A DNA stretch of 64,000 nt from Blastococcus sp. DSM 46786 (GCF_900109665.1 NZ_FOAO01000008.1:62001-126000), one strand, 5' to 3'. Shown: positions 30,443 through 41,707, counted from the first letter of the stretch. Numbers and translations: made by a program. Notes: generated by a model not told the origin, from the sequence alone.

Positions 30443-30527
30443 ATCGTGCGACCCCGTCGCCGCGCAGGCCTCATCGACTGCCAGCACCGGGGTACGTGGC
30501 GCACACCGTACCCCGGCGCACCGCCGT

Positions 30528-31712
30528 CTACCGCCGGAGCGATCCGTCCGCCCGGCGCGCCGTCCCCTCGTCCGTGTCGGCGGCCCCGGACCGGTCGTCG
30601 CCCACGCCCCGGCCGAGCACGTCGCCGGTGGTCCGACCCGTCCCGACCGCCGGGTCGGCACCCGCCGGGCGCTCCTCGGCGGCGAGGCCGGCCGGGGCCT
30701 GCGGCACCGCGGCCTCGGCTGCGAGGGCGGCGTGCTCCTCGCGGTCCCGGCGGCTCCTGGCCAGGCTGGCCACGGTCGTCGCGACCAGGGTGACGAGGAT
30801 GACCGTCAGCGAGAGCCAGGTGGGCACCTCGGGGATCAGGGTGATGTGCTCACCGCCGTTGAGGAACGGCAGCTCGTTGGTGTGCAGCGCGTGGATGACC
30901 AGCTTGATCCCGATGAAGCCGAGGATGACCGCGAGCCCGTAGGCCAGGTACACCAGCCGGTCCAGCAGCCCGTCGATGAGGAAGAACAGCTGGCGCAGAC
31001 CCAGCAGCGAGAAGGCGTTCGCGGCGAAGACGAGGAACGTCTCCTGGGTGAGGCCGAAGATCGCCGGGATGGAGTCGACGGCGAAGATGACGTCGGCGGT
31101 GCCGATCGCGATCAGCGCGATCGCGAGCGGCGTCAGGTAGCGCTTGCCCTGCTGCCTCACGGTCATCCGGTCGGAGTGGTACTCCTCCGTGGTGCGCAGC
31201 CGCTTGCGCGCGAACCGGAGGACGGCGTTCTCCTCGTAGTCCTCCTCCTCGCTGTGCCCGCCGCTGCGCGCCTGCGCCCAGGCGGTCCAGATGAGGATGC
31301 CGCCGAAGAGGTAGAACACCCAGCTGAAGTTGGCGATGGCGGCAGCGCCCACGGCGATGAAGACCGTGCGCAGCGCCAGCGCGAAGGCGATGCCGAACAG
31401 CAGCACCTTCTGCTGCAGCTCCCGGGGCACCCCGAAGCTCGCCATGATGATGACGAACACGAAGAGGTTGTCGACCGACAGGCTCTTCTCGGTGATGTAG
31501 CCGGCGAAGTACTCACCGCCGAACGTGGCGCCGTAGAAGATCCAGATCAGGATCCCGAAGACGATGGCGAGCGCGACGTAGACAGCCGACCAGATCGCCG
31601 ATTCACGCAGGGTGGGCGCGTGCGGCGTGCGCACGTGGCCGAAGAAGTCGAAAGCGAGCATGGCGACGATCGCGGTGACTGTGATCGCCCACACCCAGAA
31701 CGGGACGTCCAA
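30528..31712 (-). CDS. TerC-family membrane protein (second copy)
   Basis: This 394-residue paralogue of the protein at 29198-30307 shares the same polytopic layout and the motifs SVDNLFVFVIIM and VIFAVDSIPAIFG. It probably exports manganese or a related metal from the cytoplasm. The C-terminal 75 residues are a polar, likely disordered tail. The start is TTG at 31712, with GGAGG 6 bases upstream. No better start exists nearby. Its 5' region carries a second yybP-ykoY riboswitch. The sequences have diverged considerably, so the duplication is old. Confidence 0.9.
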   Translation of the reverse strand: MDVPFWVWAITVTAIVAMLAFDFFGHVRTPHAPTLRESAIWSAVYVALAIVFGILIWIFYGATFGGEYFAGYITEKSLSVDNLFVFVIIMASFGVPRELQQKVLLFGIAFALALRTVFIAVGAAAIANFSWVFYLFGGILIWTAWAQARSGGHSEEEDYEENAVLRFARKRLRTTEEYHSDRMTVRQQGKRYLTPLAIALIAIGTADVIFAVDSIPAIFGLTQETFLVFAANAFSLLGLRQLFFLIDGLLDRLVYLAYGLAVILGFIGIKLVIHALHTNELPFLNGGEHITLIPEVPTWLSLTVILVTLVATTVASLARSRRDREEHAALAAEAAVPQAPAGLAAEERPAGADPAVGTGRTTGDVLGRGVGDDRSGAADTDEGTARRADGSLRR

Positions 31713-31745
31713 GAAGAGCCTCCGGAGAACTGGCGGTTGTCAGTC

Positions 31746-31846
31746 AGCCGGAGGTCTCTCCCACCGCCCGGACGGGCGGCCGACGGGCCGGGGACCGCAG
31801 GGGATCCCGTAATGACGACCCGTTCGCGTCGGGATACTCCCCTCCA
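31746..31846 (-). promoter_or_regulatory. yybP-ykoY manganese riboswitch, second copy
   Basis: The minus-strand RNA has GGAGGGGAGUAUCCC, the core GUCGUCAUUACGGG, and the 3' block GGGAGAGACCUCCGG, an excellent match to the Mn2+-sensing yybP-ykoY family. A GC-rich variable stem (CGCCCG/CGGGCG) lies between. It ends 33 bases before the TTG start of the TerC gene. Confidence 0.9.
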
Positions 31847-31987
31847 CGAACCGGGAACCGTGCAGACGTCACCGCCCGCACGTTCCGTGTGGTTCATGGT
31901 CAGCAACGCGCTGGCCTCCGGGACAGTTCCCGCCGTCCCGGAGAAGTTCTGCGGAGCCGTCGGACGGCCCTGGTGGAGCGGGTGGAG

Positions 31988-34105
<2,118 letters not shown>

Positions 34106-34111
34106 GCGACG

Positions 34112-34117
34112 ACGGTA
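34112..34117 (-). promoter_or_regulatory. -10 box of uvrB
   Basis: TACCGT on the minus strand ends 6 bases before GTG 34105. There is no Shine-Dalgarno sequence, so a leaderless mRNA is likely. No SOS box is visible. Confidence 0.45.
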
Positions 34118-34235
34118 CGTCGGCGGTGTGACAGGACGCGTCGCGAGCGCTCCGCGCGAGGGCTGGGGCGCCCGGGACACCGAGCGGCAGGGCGGGTACT
34201 TGTCTGCTCCCGCCCGCACCCCTAGCGTGCCCAGT

Positions 34236-34395
34236 CGCAGGAGCGGTCCGCGCCGAGGACCAGCGCCACCCGGGAGCCCCCCGGGCGAGGTCGGACCCCG
34301 GTGCGCCCCCCGGTCCCGGCCCGGCGGGCACGCGGCCCCCGGCCGGGCCTGCGCACGACGCCCTCTGCGGTCCGCCGCGGGGGGCGTCGTCGTCT
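34236..34395 (+). ncRNA. Candidate small RNA between uvrB and glgX
   Basis: A promoter-like TTGTCT-N17-TAGCGT ends at 34228. A hairpin with 9-base perfect arms ACGACGCCC and GGGCGTCGT (34355-34390) ends the span, with GTCGTCT following. There is no supported reading frame between. An RNA of about 155 bases is inferred from these signals alone. Confidence 0.25.
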
Positions 34396-34566
34396 CCCGG
34401 CGGTCCCCGTACGCCGGGTCGCCAGTCTCACTGCCCGCGCAGGTGTGGCGGGCCCCGCGGGCGGGCAACCGGGTCCCGACGTCCGTCCCCGACCCGGGCG
34501 CGCGAGCATGTACCCGGGTCACCCGCCCCTAGCCCCGGGGCGCCCTGCGCAGGAGGAATTCCCCAG

Positions 34567-36678
34567 ATGACCCAGGTGTGGCCCGGAAGTGCCTACCCCC
34601 TCGGCGCCACCTACGACGGCACCGGGACCAACTTCGCGATCTTCAGCGAGGTGGCCGAGAAGGTCGAGCTGTGCCTCTTCGACGACGAGGGCAACGAGGA
34701 GCGCATCCGCCTGCCGGAGATGGACGGCTACGTCTGGCACGCCTTCCTCCCCGGTGTCCACGCCGGGCAGAAGTACGGCTTCCGCGTGCACGGTCCGTAC
34801 GACCCCGCGCAGGGGCTGCGCTGCAACCCGAACAAGCTCCTGCTGGACCCGTACGCCAAGGCGATCGACGGCCAGGTCGCCTGGGACCCGTCGGTCTTCG
34901 GCTACGACTTCGAGACCCAGGAGCGCAACGACGAGGACTCGGCGCCGCACATGCCGAAGTCCGTCGTCGTCAACCCGTACTTCGACTGGGGCGTCGACCG
35001 CCCGCCGAAGACCCCCTACAACAAGACGGTCATCTACGAGGCCCACGTCAAGGGGCTGACGATGACCAACCCACGGATCCCCGAGGAACTGCGCGGCACG
35101 TACGCCGGCATCGCCCACCCCGCGACGATCGAGCACCTCACCGAGCTGGGCATCACCGCCCTCGAGCTGCTGCCGGTGCACCGGTTCGTGCAGGACGACA
35201 CGCTGCAGCAGAAGGGCCTGCGCAACTACTGGGGCTACAACACGATCGGCTTCTTCGCGCCGCACGACGAGTACGCCAGCGACACGACGGCCGGCCAGCA
35301 GGTCCAGGAGTTCAAGGGCATGGTGCGCGCACTGCACGAGGCGGGCATCGAGGTCATCCTCGACGTCGTCTACAACCACACGGCCGAGGGGAACCACCTG
35401 GGCCCCACGCTGTCGTTCAAGGGCATCGACAACCGGGCGTACTACAAGCTCGTCGAGGGCGACGAGCAGTTCTACATGGACTACACCGGCACCGGGAACA
35501 CGCTCAACGTCCGGACGCCGCAGTCGCTCCAGCTGATCATGGACTCGCTGCGCTACTGGGTCACCGAGATGCACGTCGACGGGTTCCGCTTCGACCTCGC
35601 CTCCGCCCTGGCCCGCGAGCTGCACGCGGTCGACCGGCTGGCCACCTTCTTCGACCTCGTCCACCAGGACCCGGTGGTCAGCCAGGTGAAGCTGATCGCC
35701 GAGCCGTGGGACGTCGGCGAGGGCGGCTACCAGGTCGGCAACTTCCCGGCCCTGTGGACCGAGTGGAACGGCAAGTACCGCGACACCGTCCGCGACTTCT
35801 GGCGCGGTGAGGGCGGGACCATCGGAGAGTTCGCCGACCGCATCTCCGGCTCCTCGGACCTCTACCAGCACTCGGGCCGGCGTCCGATGGCCAGCATCAA
35901 CTTCGTCACCGCGCACGACGGCTTCACGCTCAACGACCTCGTCTCCTACAACGAGAAGCACAACGAGGCCAACGGGGAGGGCAACAACGACGGCGAGAGC
36001 CACAACCGCAGCTGGAACTGCGGTGTGGAGGGCGAGACCGACGACCCGGAGATCCTCCTGCTGCGCGCGAAGCAGCGGCGCAACTTCATCACCACGATCA
36101 TGCTCAGCCAGGGCGTGCCGATGCTGCTGCACGGTGACGAGCTCGGACGCTCGCAGGGCGGCAACAACAACGGCTACTGCCAGGACTCCGAGCTCACCTG
36201 GATCGACTGGGAGAACGTGGACGAGGGGCTGCTCGAGTTCACCAAGAAGGTGACCAGGCTGCGGAGCGACCACCCGACGTTCCGCCGTCGCCGGTTCTTC
36301 CACGGCCGGCCCGTGCGCCGCGGGCTGGGCGACCCGGTGCCGGACATCGCCTGGCTCGCCCCCTCGGGCGAGGAGATGGCCGACGAGGACTGGGATGCCG
36401 CCTACGCCAAGTCGCTGGCGGTCTACCTCAACGGGGTCGGGATCCGGGAGACCGACGAGCGCGGCGAGTACGTCTCCGACGACCACTTCTACCTGGCCTT
36501 CAACGCCTCGCACGAGCTGATCGAGTTCACCCTGCCCAGCGCCGACTACTCGCGGAGCTGGACGCCGGTGCTCGACACCGCCGAGATGCACGAGGTGGAG
36601 CCGGTCGACGTGAAGCCCGGCGAGACGATCACCGTGCAGGGCCGCTCGATCGTCGTCCTGACGGGGCCCGCCCAGTGA
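34567..36678 (+). CDS. glgX: Glycogen debranching enzyme GlgX/TreX
   Basis: This 703-residue GH13 enzyme hydrolyses alpha-1,6 branches of glycogen or limit dextrins, giving linear maltodextrins for TreY. An N-terminal carbohydrate-binding module (about residues 8-100) precedes the (beta/alpha)8 barrel. Catalytic residues lie in VDGFRFDLA (nucleophile Asp), LIAEPWDVG (acid Glu) and VTAHDGFTL (transition-state Asp). The ATG at 34567 has AGGAGGAA 9 bases upstream. The TGA overlaps the treY GTG by 4 bases, so the two are coupled. treZ, which usually completes the cluster, lies 7 kb downstream. Confidence 0.95.
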   Translation: MTQVWPGSAYPLGATYDGTGTNFAIFSEVAEKVELCLFDDEGNEERIRLPEMDGYVWHAFLPGVHAGQKYGFRVHGPYDPAQGLRCNPNKLLLDPYAKAIDGQVAWDPSVFGYDFETQERNDEDSAPHMPKSVVVNPYFDWGVDRPPKTPYNKTVIYEAHVKGLTMTNPRIPEELRGTYAGIAHPATIEHLTELGITALELLPVHRFVQDDTLQQKGLRNYWGYNTIGFFAPHDEYASDTTAGQQVQEFKGMVRALHEAGIEVILDVVYNHTAEGNHLGPTLSFKGIDNRAYYKLVEGDEQFYMDYTGTGNTLNVRTPQSLQLIMDSLRYWVTEMHVDGFRFDLASALARELHAVDRLATFFDLVHQDPVVSQVKLIAEPWDVGEGGYQVGNFPALWTEWNGKYRDTVRDFWRGEGGTIGEFADRISGSSDLYQHSGRRPMASINFVTAHDGFTLNDLVSYNEKHNEANGEGNNDGESHNRSWNCGVEGETDDPEILLLRAKQRRNFITTIMLSQGVPMLLHGDELGRSQGGNNNGYCQDSELTWIDWENVDEGLLEFTKKVTRLRSDHPTFRRRRFFHGRPVRRGLGDPVPDIAWLAPSGEEMADEDWDAAYAKSLAVYLNGVGIRETDERGEYVSDDHFYLAFNASHELIEFTLPSADYSRSWTPVLDTAEMHEVEPVDVKPGETITVQGRSIVVLTGPAQ

Positions 36679-39008
36679 CCCAGCCCATCCAGGTGCCGGG
36701 GAGCGAGCGTCGCCGCGGGACCCCCGCGGCGACGTACCGGCTGCAGGTGCACGCCGGCTTCCCCCTCCAGGACGCCGCCGAGGTCGCCGGGTACCTCGCC
36801 GACCTCGGCGTCACCCACGCCTACTCCTCCCCGCTGCTCCGCTCGGCCGAGGGCAGCAACCACGGGTACGACACCGTGGACCACGCCCACATCGACGAGG
36901 CCCGGGGCGGGCAGGGCGGCTTCGACCGGTTCGTCGCCGCGCTGCACGAGCACGGCCTGGGCCTCGTGCTCGACCTCGTGCCGAACCACATGGGCGTCGA
37001 CGACCCGGCGGCCGCCCCGTGGTGGTGGGACGTGCTCCAGCACGGGCCGGACAGCGCGCACGCCGCGGCGTTCGACATCGACTGGGAGTTCGGCGGCGGC
37101 AAGGTGCGCATCCCGGTCCTCGGCTCCGCGGACGACGTCGAGAAGCTGGAGGTGGTGGACGGGGAGCTGCGGTACTACGACAACCGCTTCCCGATTGCCC
37201 CCGGCACCGGTGAGGGGGCCCCGCAGGAGGTGCACGCCCGCCAGCACTACGAGCTGGTCGACTGGCGCCGCGCCGACTCCGACCTGAACTACCGGCGGTT
37301 CTTCGCCATCGACACCCTCGCGGGGCTGCGGGTGGAGGACCCGGCGGTCTTCGACGCCACCCACGAGCTGGTGCTCCGGCTCGTGCACGACGGCGCCGTC
37401 GACGGTCTGCGCATCGACCACCCCGACGGGCTGGCCGACCCGAAGGGCTATCTCGACCGGCTGGCCGAGGCGTCGGACCACCGCTGGACGGTCGTCGAGA
37501 AGATCCTGGAGCCCGGCGAGGACCTCCCCGAGAGCTGGGCGACCGCGGGGACGACGGGGTACGACGCCCTCGCCGAGGTCGCCGAGGTGCTCGTCGACCC
37601 GGCCGGCGAGGCGGCGTTCACCGAGCTGGACACGGAGCTGGCCGGTGGGCCGGTCGACTACGCGCAGCTGGTCCACGACTGCAAGCGCGAGGTCACCGAC
37701 GGGATGCTCGGCTCGGAGGTGGCCCGGCTGGTCCGGGTCATCGGCGAGCTGCCGGGCATCAGCCGCGACGAGCAGACCGAGGCGCTGGCCGAGCTGCTGG
37801 CGACCTTCGCCGTCTACCGCAGCTACCTGCCCGACGGCCGGCAGCACCTCGACGACGCGGTCACCGCCGTGCGCACGCGCCGGCCCGACCTCGTCCCCGC
37901 GGTCGAGGCCCTGCACCCGGTGCTCTCCCAGGTCGGCGCCGAGGCGGCCACCCGCTTCGAGCAGACCAGCGGCCCGGTCATGGCCAAGGGCGTCGAGGAC
38001 AGCGCCTACTACCGGTGGGCCCGGTTCGTCGCGCTCAACGAGGTGGGCGGCGACCCCGCGCACTTCGGCGGCACGGTCGCGGAGTTCCACGCCGCCCAGG
38101 TGCACCGGCTGGCGGTCGCGCCGCAGTCGATGACCACGCTCTCCACGCACGACACCAAACGCAGCGAGGACGTGCGTGCCCGGCTGGCCGTGCTCGCCGA
38201 GATCCCGGACGGGTGGGCGCAGCTCGTGCGCGGCTGGCTCGCGCGGCACCCGCTGGCCGACCGGTCGCTGGCGCACCTGGTGTGGCAGAACCTGGTGGGC
38301 GCGTGGCCGCTCTCGCGCGAGCGCGCGCATGCCTACGCGGAGAAGGCCGCCCGCGAGGCGGGCACCGCCACCACCTGGACCGATCCCGACGAGGCGTTCG
38401 AGGCGCAGCTGCACGCGCTGGTCGACGCGGCCTTCGACGACTCCACCACGCGCTCGGGGATCGACGCGTTCGTCACCCGCATCGCGCCGCTGGGCTGGTC
38501 GAACTCGCTCACCCAGAAGCTGCTGCAGCTGACCATGCCGGGCATCCCGGACGTGTACCAGGGCACCGAGCTGTGGGACTTCAGCCTGGTCGACCCCGAC
38601 AACCGCCGTCCCGTGGACTACGCCCTGCGCCGACGGCTGCTGGCCGGGCTCGACGGCGGGGAGGTGCCGGCGGTGGACGAGAGCGGCGCGGCCAAGCTGC
38701 TGGTCGTGTCACGGACCCTGCGCGCCCGCCGCGACCACCCCGAGTGGTTCGCCGGGTACGACCCGGTGGCGGTCACCGGCTCGGCGGCGGACCACCTGGT
38801 CGCCTACGACCGCGGCGGCGTCGTCGTCGTGGGGACCCGGCTGCCGGCGGCGCTCGCCCGGACGGGCTGGGGCGACACGGCCCTGCAGCTTCCCAACGGA
38901 GCCTGGGAGGACCTGCTGACCGGCGCCCGGGTGATCTCCGACGTGGCGGGCGTCGCCGCCGACGTGGTGCTCACCCGTCTGCCGGTGGCGCTCCTCGTGC
39001 GGGCGTAG
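36675..39008 (+). CDS. treY: Malto-oligosyltrehalose synthase
   Basis: TreY rearranges the reducing-end linkage of maltodextrins from alpha-1,4 to alpha-1,1, giving maltooligosyl trehalose. The 777 residues show the family start ATYRLQVHAGFPLQDAAEVAGYLADLG, then LDLVPNHMGVDD, DGLRIDHPDGL (nucleophile Asp), VVEKIL (acid Glu) and STHDTKRSED. The length is normal. It begins at GTG 36675 inside the glgX stop. With treZ at 46039 it supplies trehalose, a stress protectant in these bacteria. A hairpin follows 10 bases after the stop. Confidence 0.95.
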   Translation: MTQPIQVPGSERRRGTPAATYRLQVHAGFPLQDAAEVAGYLADLGVTHAYSSPLLRSAEGSNHGYDTVDHAHIDEARGGQGGFDRFVAALHEHGLGLVLDLVPNHMGVDDPAAAPWWWDVLQHGPDSAHAAAFDIDWEFGGGKVRIPVLGSADDVEKLEVVDGELRYYDNRFPIAPGTGEGAPQEVHARQHYELVDWRRADSDLNYRRFFAIDTLAGLRVEDPAVFDATHELVLRLVHDGAVDGLRIDHPDGLADPKGYLDRLAEASDHRWTVVEKILEPGEDLPESWATAGTTGYDALAEVAEVLVDPAGEAAFTELDTELAGGPVDYAQLVHDCKREVTDGMLGSEVARLVRVIGELPGISRDEQTEALAELLATFAVYRSYLPDGRQHLDDAVTAVRTRRPDLVPAVEALHPVLSQVGAEAATRFEQTSGPVMAKGVEDSAYYRWARFVALNEVGGDPAHFGGTVAEFHAAQVHRLAVAPQSMTTLSTHDTKRSEDVRARLAVLAEIPDGWAQLVRGWLARHPLADRSLAHLVWQNLVGAWPLSRERAHAYAEKAAREAGTATTWTDPDEAFEAQLHALVDAAFDDSTTRSGIDAFVTRIAPLGWSNSLTQKLLQLTMPGIPDVYQGTELWDFSLVDPDNRRPVDYALRRRLLAGLDGGEVPAVDESGAAKLLVVSRTLRARRDHPEWFAGYDPVAVTGSAADHLVAYDRGGVVVVGTRLPAALARTGWGDTALQLPNGAWEDLLTGARVISDVAGVAADVVLTRLPVALLVRA

Positions 39009-39017
39009 GCACGCGTG

Positions 39018-39048
39018 GGTGGTGCGGGACCACGGTCGGCGCACCACC
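39018..39048. terminator. Bidirectional terminator after treY
   Basis: GGTGGTGCG and CGCACCACC form a perfect 9-base stem between convergent genes. A second short hairpin (GCCGGC/GCCGGC, about 39055-39073) follows. Confidence 0.6.
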
Positions 39049-39078
39049 GGCGCTGCCGGCACCGCACGCCGGCGGCGG

Positions 39079-39846
39079 TCAGGACGGCGAGGCACCCGGC
39101 CGCTGGTCGACGAGCTCGACCGGTCGTGCGGCGGGCCGGACGAGCTGCCGCGAGGCCACGAGCATCGCCGCCAGGAAGACGATGGCGCCGGACATCTCGA
39201 GTGCCTCCTCGACCGAGGAGGCGATGACGAACGCCAGGCTGCCCTTCTGGCCGTCGTTGAGGTCGTACGCCAGGCCACCGAGGGCCTCCACGCCGATCGC
39301 GCCCCCGACGTAGAGGACGGCGGCGATCACGACGAGCTTCCGGACGCCGGCCGGCAGCGCCCGGAGGAAGCCGAGGTAGGCCAGCGCGAAGGCGAGCACG
39401 AGGGGTGCGGCCAGCAGGATCCAGCCGAACGAGAGGATGCCGCGAGCCTCGATCAGCGAGTCGACGATCGCGTCGGCCGACTCGTGCAGCCGGCCCGCCT
39501 CGTCGGCGGAGAGGTAGGCGAAGGCGAGGGCGAGGAGGCCCCAGTGCCGCGACCACCGGTCGCCCGCGGCCCGCCGGTTCACCGCGATGCCCCAGATCAC
39601 CAGGGCGGAGAGCAGCAGCAGCGCCGCGTTGAACCAGGACGCCAGGTTGGCCTCCTCGTCGACGCTGAAGATTCGCAGGAGGCCCTGGAATCCGAAGAAC
39701 ACCGGCTGCCGCGCGCCGCTCTCGAGCTCGGCGGCGATCGCCGGGTCGGTGGCGATCAGCCGGAGCGCCAGGCTGACGAGGTTGATGACGACGGCCAGCG
39801 CGCCGAGCGCGACCAGCAGGCGTCGGGTGTTGCCGACCAGCACCAT
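39079..39846 (-). CDS. Polytopic membrane protein, unknown function
   Basis: I do not recognise a named family. The 255 residues contain about six or seven hydrophobic segments. Between them are conserved-looking acidic stretches: SADEAGRLHESAD after the third segment and SSVEEALEMSGA before the last. Such buried or membrane-edge Asp, Glu and His residues recall metal-dependent membrane hydrolases, but the match is too weak to assign. The ATG at 39846 has AGGAG about 7 bases upstream. A TAAAGT -10-like box is at 39898-39903 on the minus strand. It converges on treY and is divergent from the PP-loop gene. Confidence 0.7.
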   Translation of the reverse strand: MVLVGNTRRLLVALGALAVVINLVSLALRLIATDPAIAAELESGARQPVFFGFQGLLRIFSVDEEANLASWFNAALLLLSALVIWGIAVNRRAAGDRWSRHWGLLALAFAYLSADEAGRLHESADAIVDSLIEARGILSFGWILLAAPLVLAFALAYLGFLRALPAGVRKLVVIAAVLYVGGAIGVEALGGLAYDLNDGQKGSLAFVIASSVEEALEMSGAIVFLAAMLVASRQLVRPAARPVELVDQRPGASPS

Positions 39847-39967
39847 CGTGGATCTCCTGCCGTTCCGAGACCCCCGCGGGCCGTCGTCAATCCGCCGACT
39901 TTAGCCGTGGACCCCGGGACTGGCTCCGCGCCCTGTCGCCCGGCACGCGGGCCCACCCCGGCCTGCG

Positions 39968-39973
39968 TAGCAT
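39968..39973 (+). promoter_or_regulatory. -10 box of the PP-loop gene
   Basis: TAGCAT ends 8 bases before ATG 39982, with no Shine-Dalgarno sequence between. A leaderless mRNA is likely. Confidence 0.4.
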
Positions 39974-39981
39974 CCGACCGC

Positions 39982-40719
39982 ATGACCGGACGTGACGGGG
40001 AACGGGTGCAGCTCCTGTGGACGGGCGGCTGGGACTCCTCGTTCCGGCTGATGCAGCTGCTGCTCGTCGAGGGGCGCGCGGTGCAGCCGATCCACGTGCT
40101 CGACACCGGCCGGCCCAGCACGCTCTTCGAACTGCGCGCCATGGAGGCCATGCGGGCGGGCCTGCTCGCCCGGCTGCCGGACCCCGCCCTCCTGGCCCCG
40201 ACCCGGTTCGTGCTGGCCAGCGACCACCCGCCCGGGCCGCGGGACGCCGAGATCGGGGAACGCCTGCTCCGGGAGACCTCCATGGGCACCCAGTACCTCT
40301 GGCTCAGCGGGCCGGCGGCGGCGCTCGACTGGTCGGGTGTCGAGCTGTGCATCGAGCGCTACGAGTCCGGTCTCAGCGACTGGCAGCGCCGGGTGTTCGA
40401 CGAGCCCGGCCGGCTCGACGGCTCCCCGGAGTCCGAGCTCTTCCGGTTCTGGTCGTTCCCCGTCATGCACCTGACCAAGGAGGAGATGCGGGAGATCGCG
40501 CGGTCGCACGGTTTCCTCGACCTGCTCGTGCTGCGCTGGTCCTGCTTCCGCCCGCTGGACGGCCGGCCCTGCGGCCGGTGCCGGCCCTGCCGGCTGACGC
40601 ACGATGAGGAGGTCCGGTTCGCCAACCCCGTTCTCGTCGCGGCGCGCGACCTCGCGCGCAAGACGCGGAAGGGGCTGCGCGAGCCCGCCGCGGCGCTGGC
40701 GCTGCTGCGCCGCCGCTGA
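39982..40719 (+). CDS. QueC-like PP-loop ATPase
   Basis: This 245-residue protein has the PP-loop TGGWDSS at residues 14-20, a variant of the SGGxDS loop that adenylates carboxyl or amide substrates. A cysteine cluster, Cys188, Cys197, Cys200 and Cys203 (PCGRCRPC), matches the zinc site of QueC, which makes 7-cyano-7-deazaguanine. It is distant from true QueC, and no queC, queD, queE or folE companions are near, so tRNA queuosine synthesis is unlikely. QueC-like proteins also occur in polysaccharide clusters and in some phage-defence systems. It converges on a TupA-like gene with 12 bases between stops. Confidence 0.7.
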   Translation: MTGRDGERVQLLWTGGWDSSFRLMQLLLVEGRAVQPIHVLDTGRPSTLFELRAMEAMRAGLLARLPDPALLAPTRFVLASDHPPGPRDAEIGERLLRETSMGTQYLWLSGPAAALDWSGVELCIERYESGLSDWQRRVFDEPGRLDGSPESELFRFWSFPVMHLTKEEMREIARSHGFLDLLVLRWSCFRPLDGRPCGRCRPCRLTHDEEVRFANPVLVAARDLARKTRKGLREPAAALALLRRR

Positions 40720-40731
40720 CGCCGCGGGGGC

Positions 40732-41625
40732 TCAGCGCGACAGCGTCGGCAGGGACCAGCGCGATCCGAGCCATGCGTCGAACGCCGCGGGCTCGAACCG
40801 GGTGACGCCTCCGCCCGGGTACGGCGTGAGCTCGCCGAACCAGATCGTGCCCCCCGAGCTGTAGAGGTCGACTCGCATGAAGTCGACGTCCCGGGCGAGC
40901 ACCTGTGCCGCGTGCAGCATCGCGGGAAGGTTCGCCGGTGCCGCGGTCGGGGATCCGCTCGGCACGGTCTTCTGGACGGGGAGGGGCTCCCAGTCGGCGG
41001 TGTAGTAGTTCCGCACGTGGTCGCTCGTGGACCTGCCCCGGTCGACCTGGACCGCGGCGACCTGCCCGTGGAAGACGAAGAATTTGTAGTCGTCCAGGGG
41101 CTCGCCCCCGCCGATGGCCTCCTCGACGAGGAGCAGCTTCCGGGCGCTGCTGTACGCCCACTCCCCCAGCAGCACGCCCTGGTCGTCCCGCAACCAGTCC
41201 CGCGTCGCCGCGACCGTCGATGCGTCGACCGCCTGCCCGGCCGCCCCGAACTGCACCAGACCGCTGCGGTGGTTGGGCTTGAGCACCCAGGCCCGGTCGA
41301 AGGCACGGCCGGCCACCGCACCCAGGTCCGCCCCCGACCACAGCGTCTCGGGCACGGCCACGCCGGCCGCCTCCCGGAGGCGGTGGGCGTGGTCCTTCAT
41401 CGCCAGCTTGTCGCACGTCCACGCCAGCTCGGGCCGGCGGTCGCGCAGGATGCGCCAGTTGACCTTCTCGGAGAAGGTCCGCGGGTGGCGCAGGCGGGGC
41501 AGCTGCCGGTGCCCGGCCAGGTACAGGTAGCGCCGCCGGGCAGTCGGGGGCAGCAGCCCGGCGATCCGGCGGTGCGCCGGCTGGAGGCAGGAGCGGAGGA
41601 CCGCGTTCAGGTGGCTCCGGGGCAT
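40732..41625 (-). CDS. TupA-like ATP-grasp protein, copy 1
   Basis: The 297 residues match the TupA-like ATP-grasp family, first known from teichuronopeptide synthesis in alkaliphilic Bacillus. The family features are PRTFSEKVNWRIL, DKLAMKD, WVLKPNHRSG (ATP-binding Lys), LVEEAIGGGEPLDDYKFFVF, DFMRVDLYSSGG and FGELTPYPGGG. ATP-grasp enzymes ligate a carboxylate to an amine. The substrate here is unknown, though a cell-surface polymer is plausible. It shares most residues with the next gene, including the start MPRSHLNAVLR. I chose ATG 41625 because it is the start common to both copies. Confidence 0.8.
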   Translation of the reverse strand: MPRSHLNAVLRSCLQPAHRRIAGLLPPTARRRYLYLAGHRQLPRLRHPRTFSEKVNWRILRDRRPELAWTCDKLAMKDHAHRLREAAGVAVPETLWSGADLGAVAGRAFDRAWVLKPNHRSGLVQFGAAGQAVDASTVAATRDWLRDDQGVLLGEWAYSSARKLLLVEEAIGGGEPLDDYKFFVFHGQVAAVQVDRGRSTSDHVRNYYTADWEPLPVQKTVPSGSPTAAPANLPAMLHAAQVLARDVDFMRVDLYSSGGTIWFGELTPYPGGGVTRFEPAAFDAWLGSRWSLPTLSR

Positions 41626-41707
41626 CGAGGTCCTTCTGCGCGGGACGCCGGCGGGCCCGGCGACATCCTGGCCGTGCGGGCACAGGAGCCCCACGGTCCC
41701 GCAGACA

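Larger units (their letters stand above)
34106..34566. other. Gene-free divergent region between uvrB and glgX
   Basis: No protein gene is supported in these 461 bases. They hold the uvrB -10 box, a promoter-like pair (TTGTCT, 17 bases, TAGCGT at 34200-34228), a terminator-like hairpin (34355-34390), and the glgX ribosome-binding site AGGAGGAA. Confidence 0.7.
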
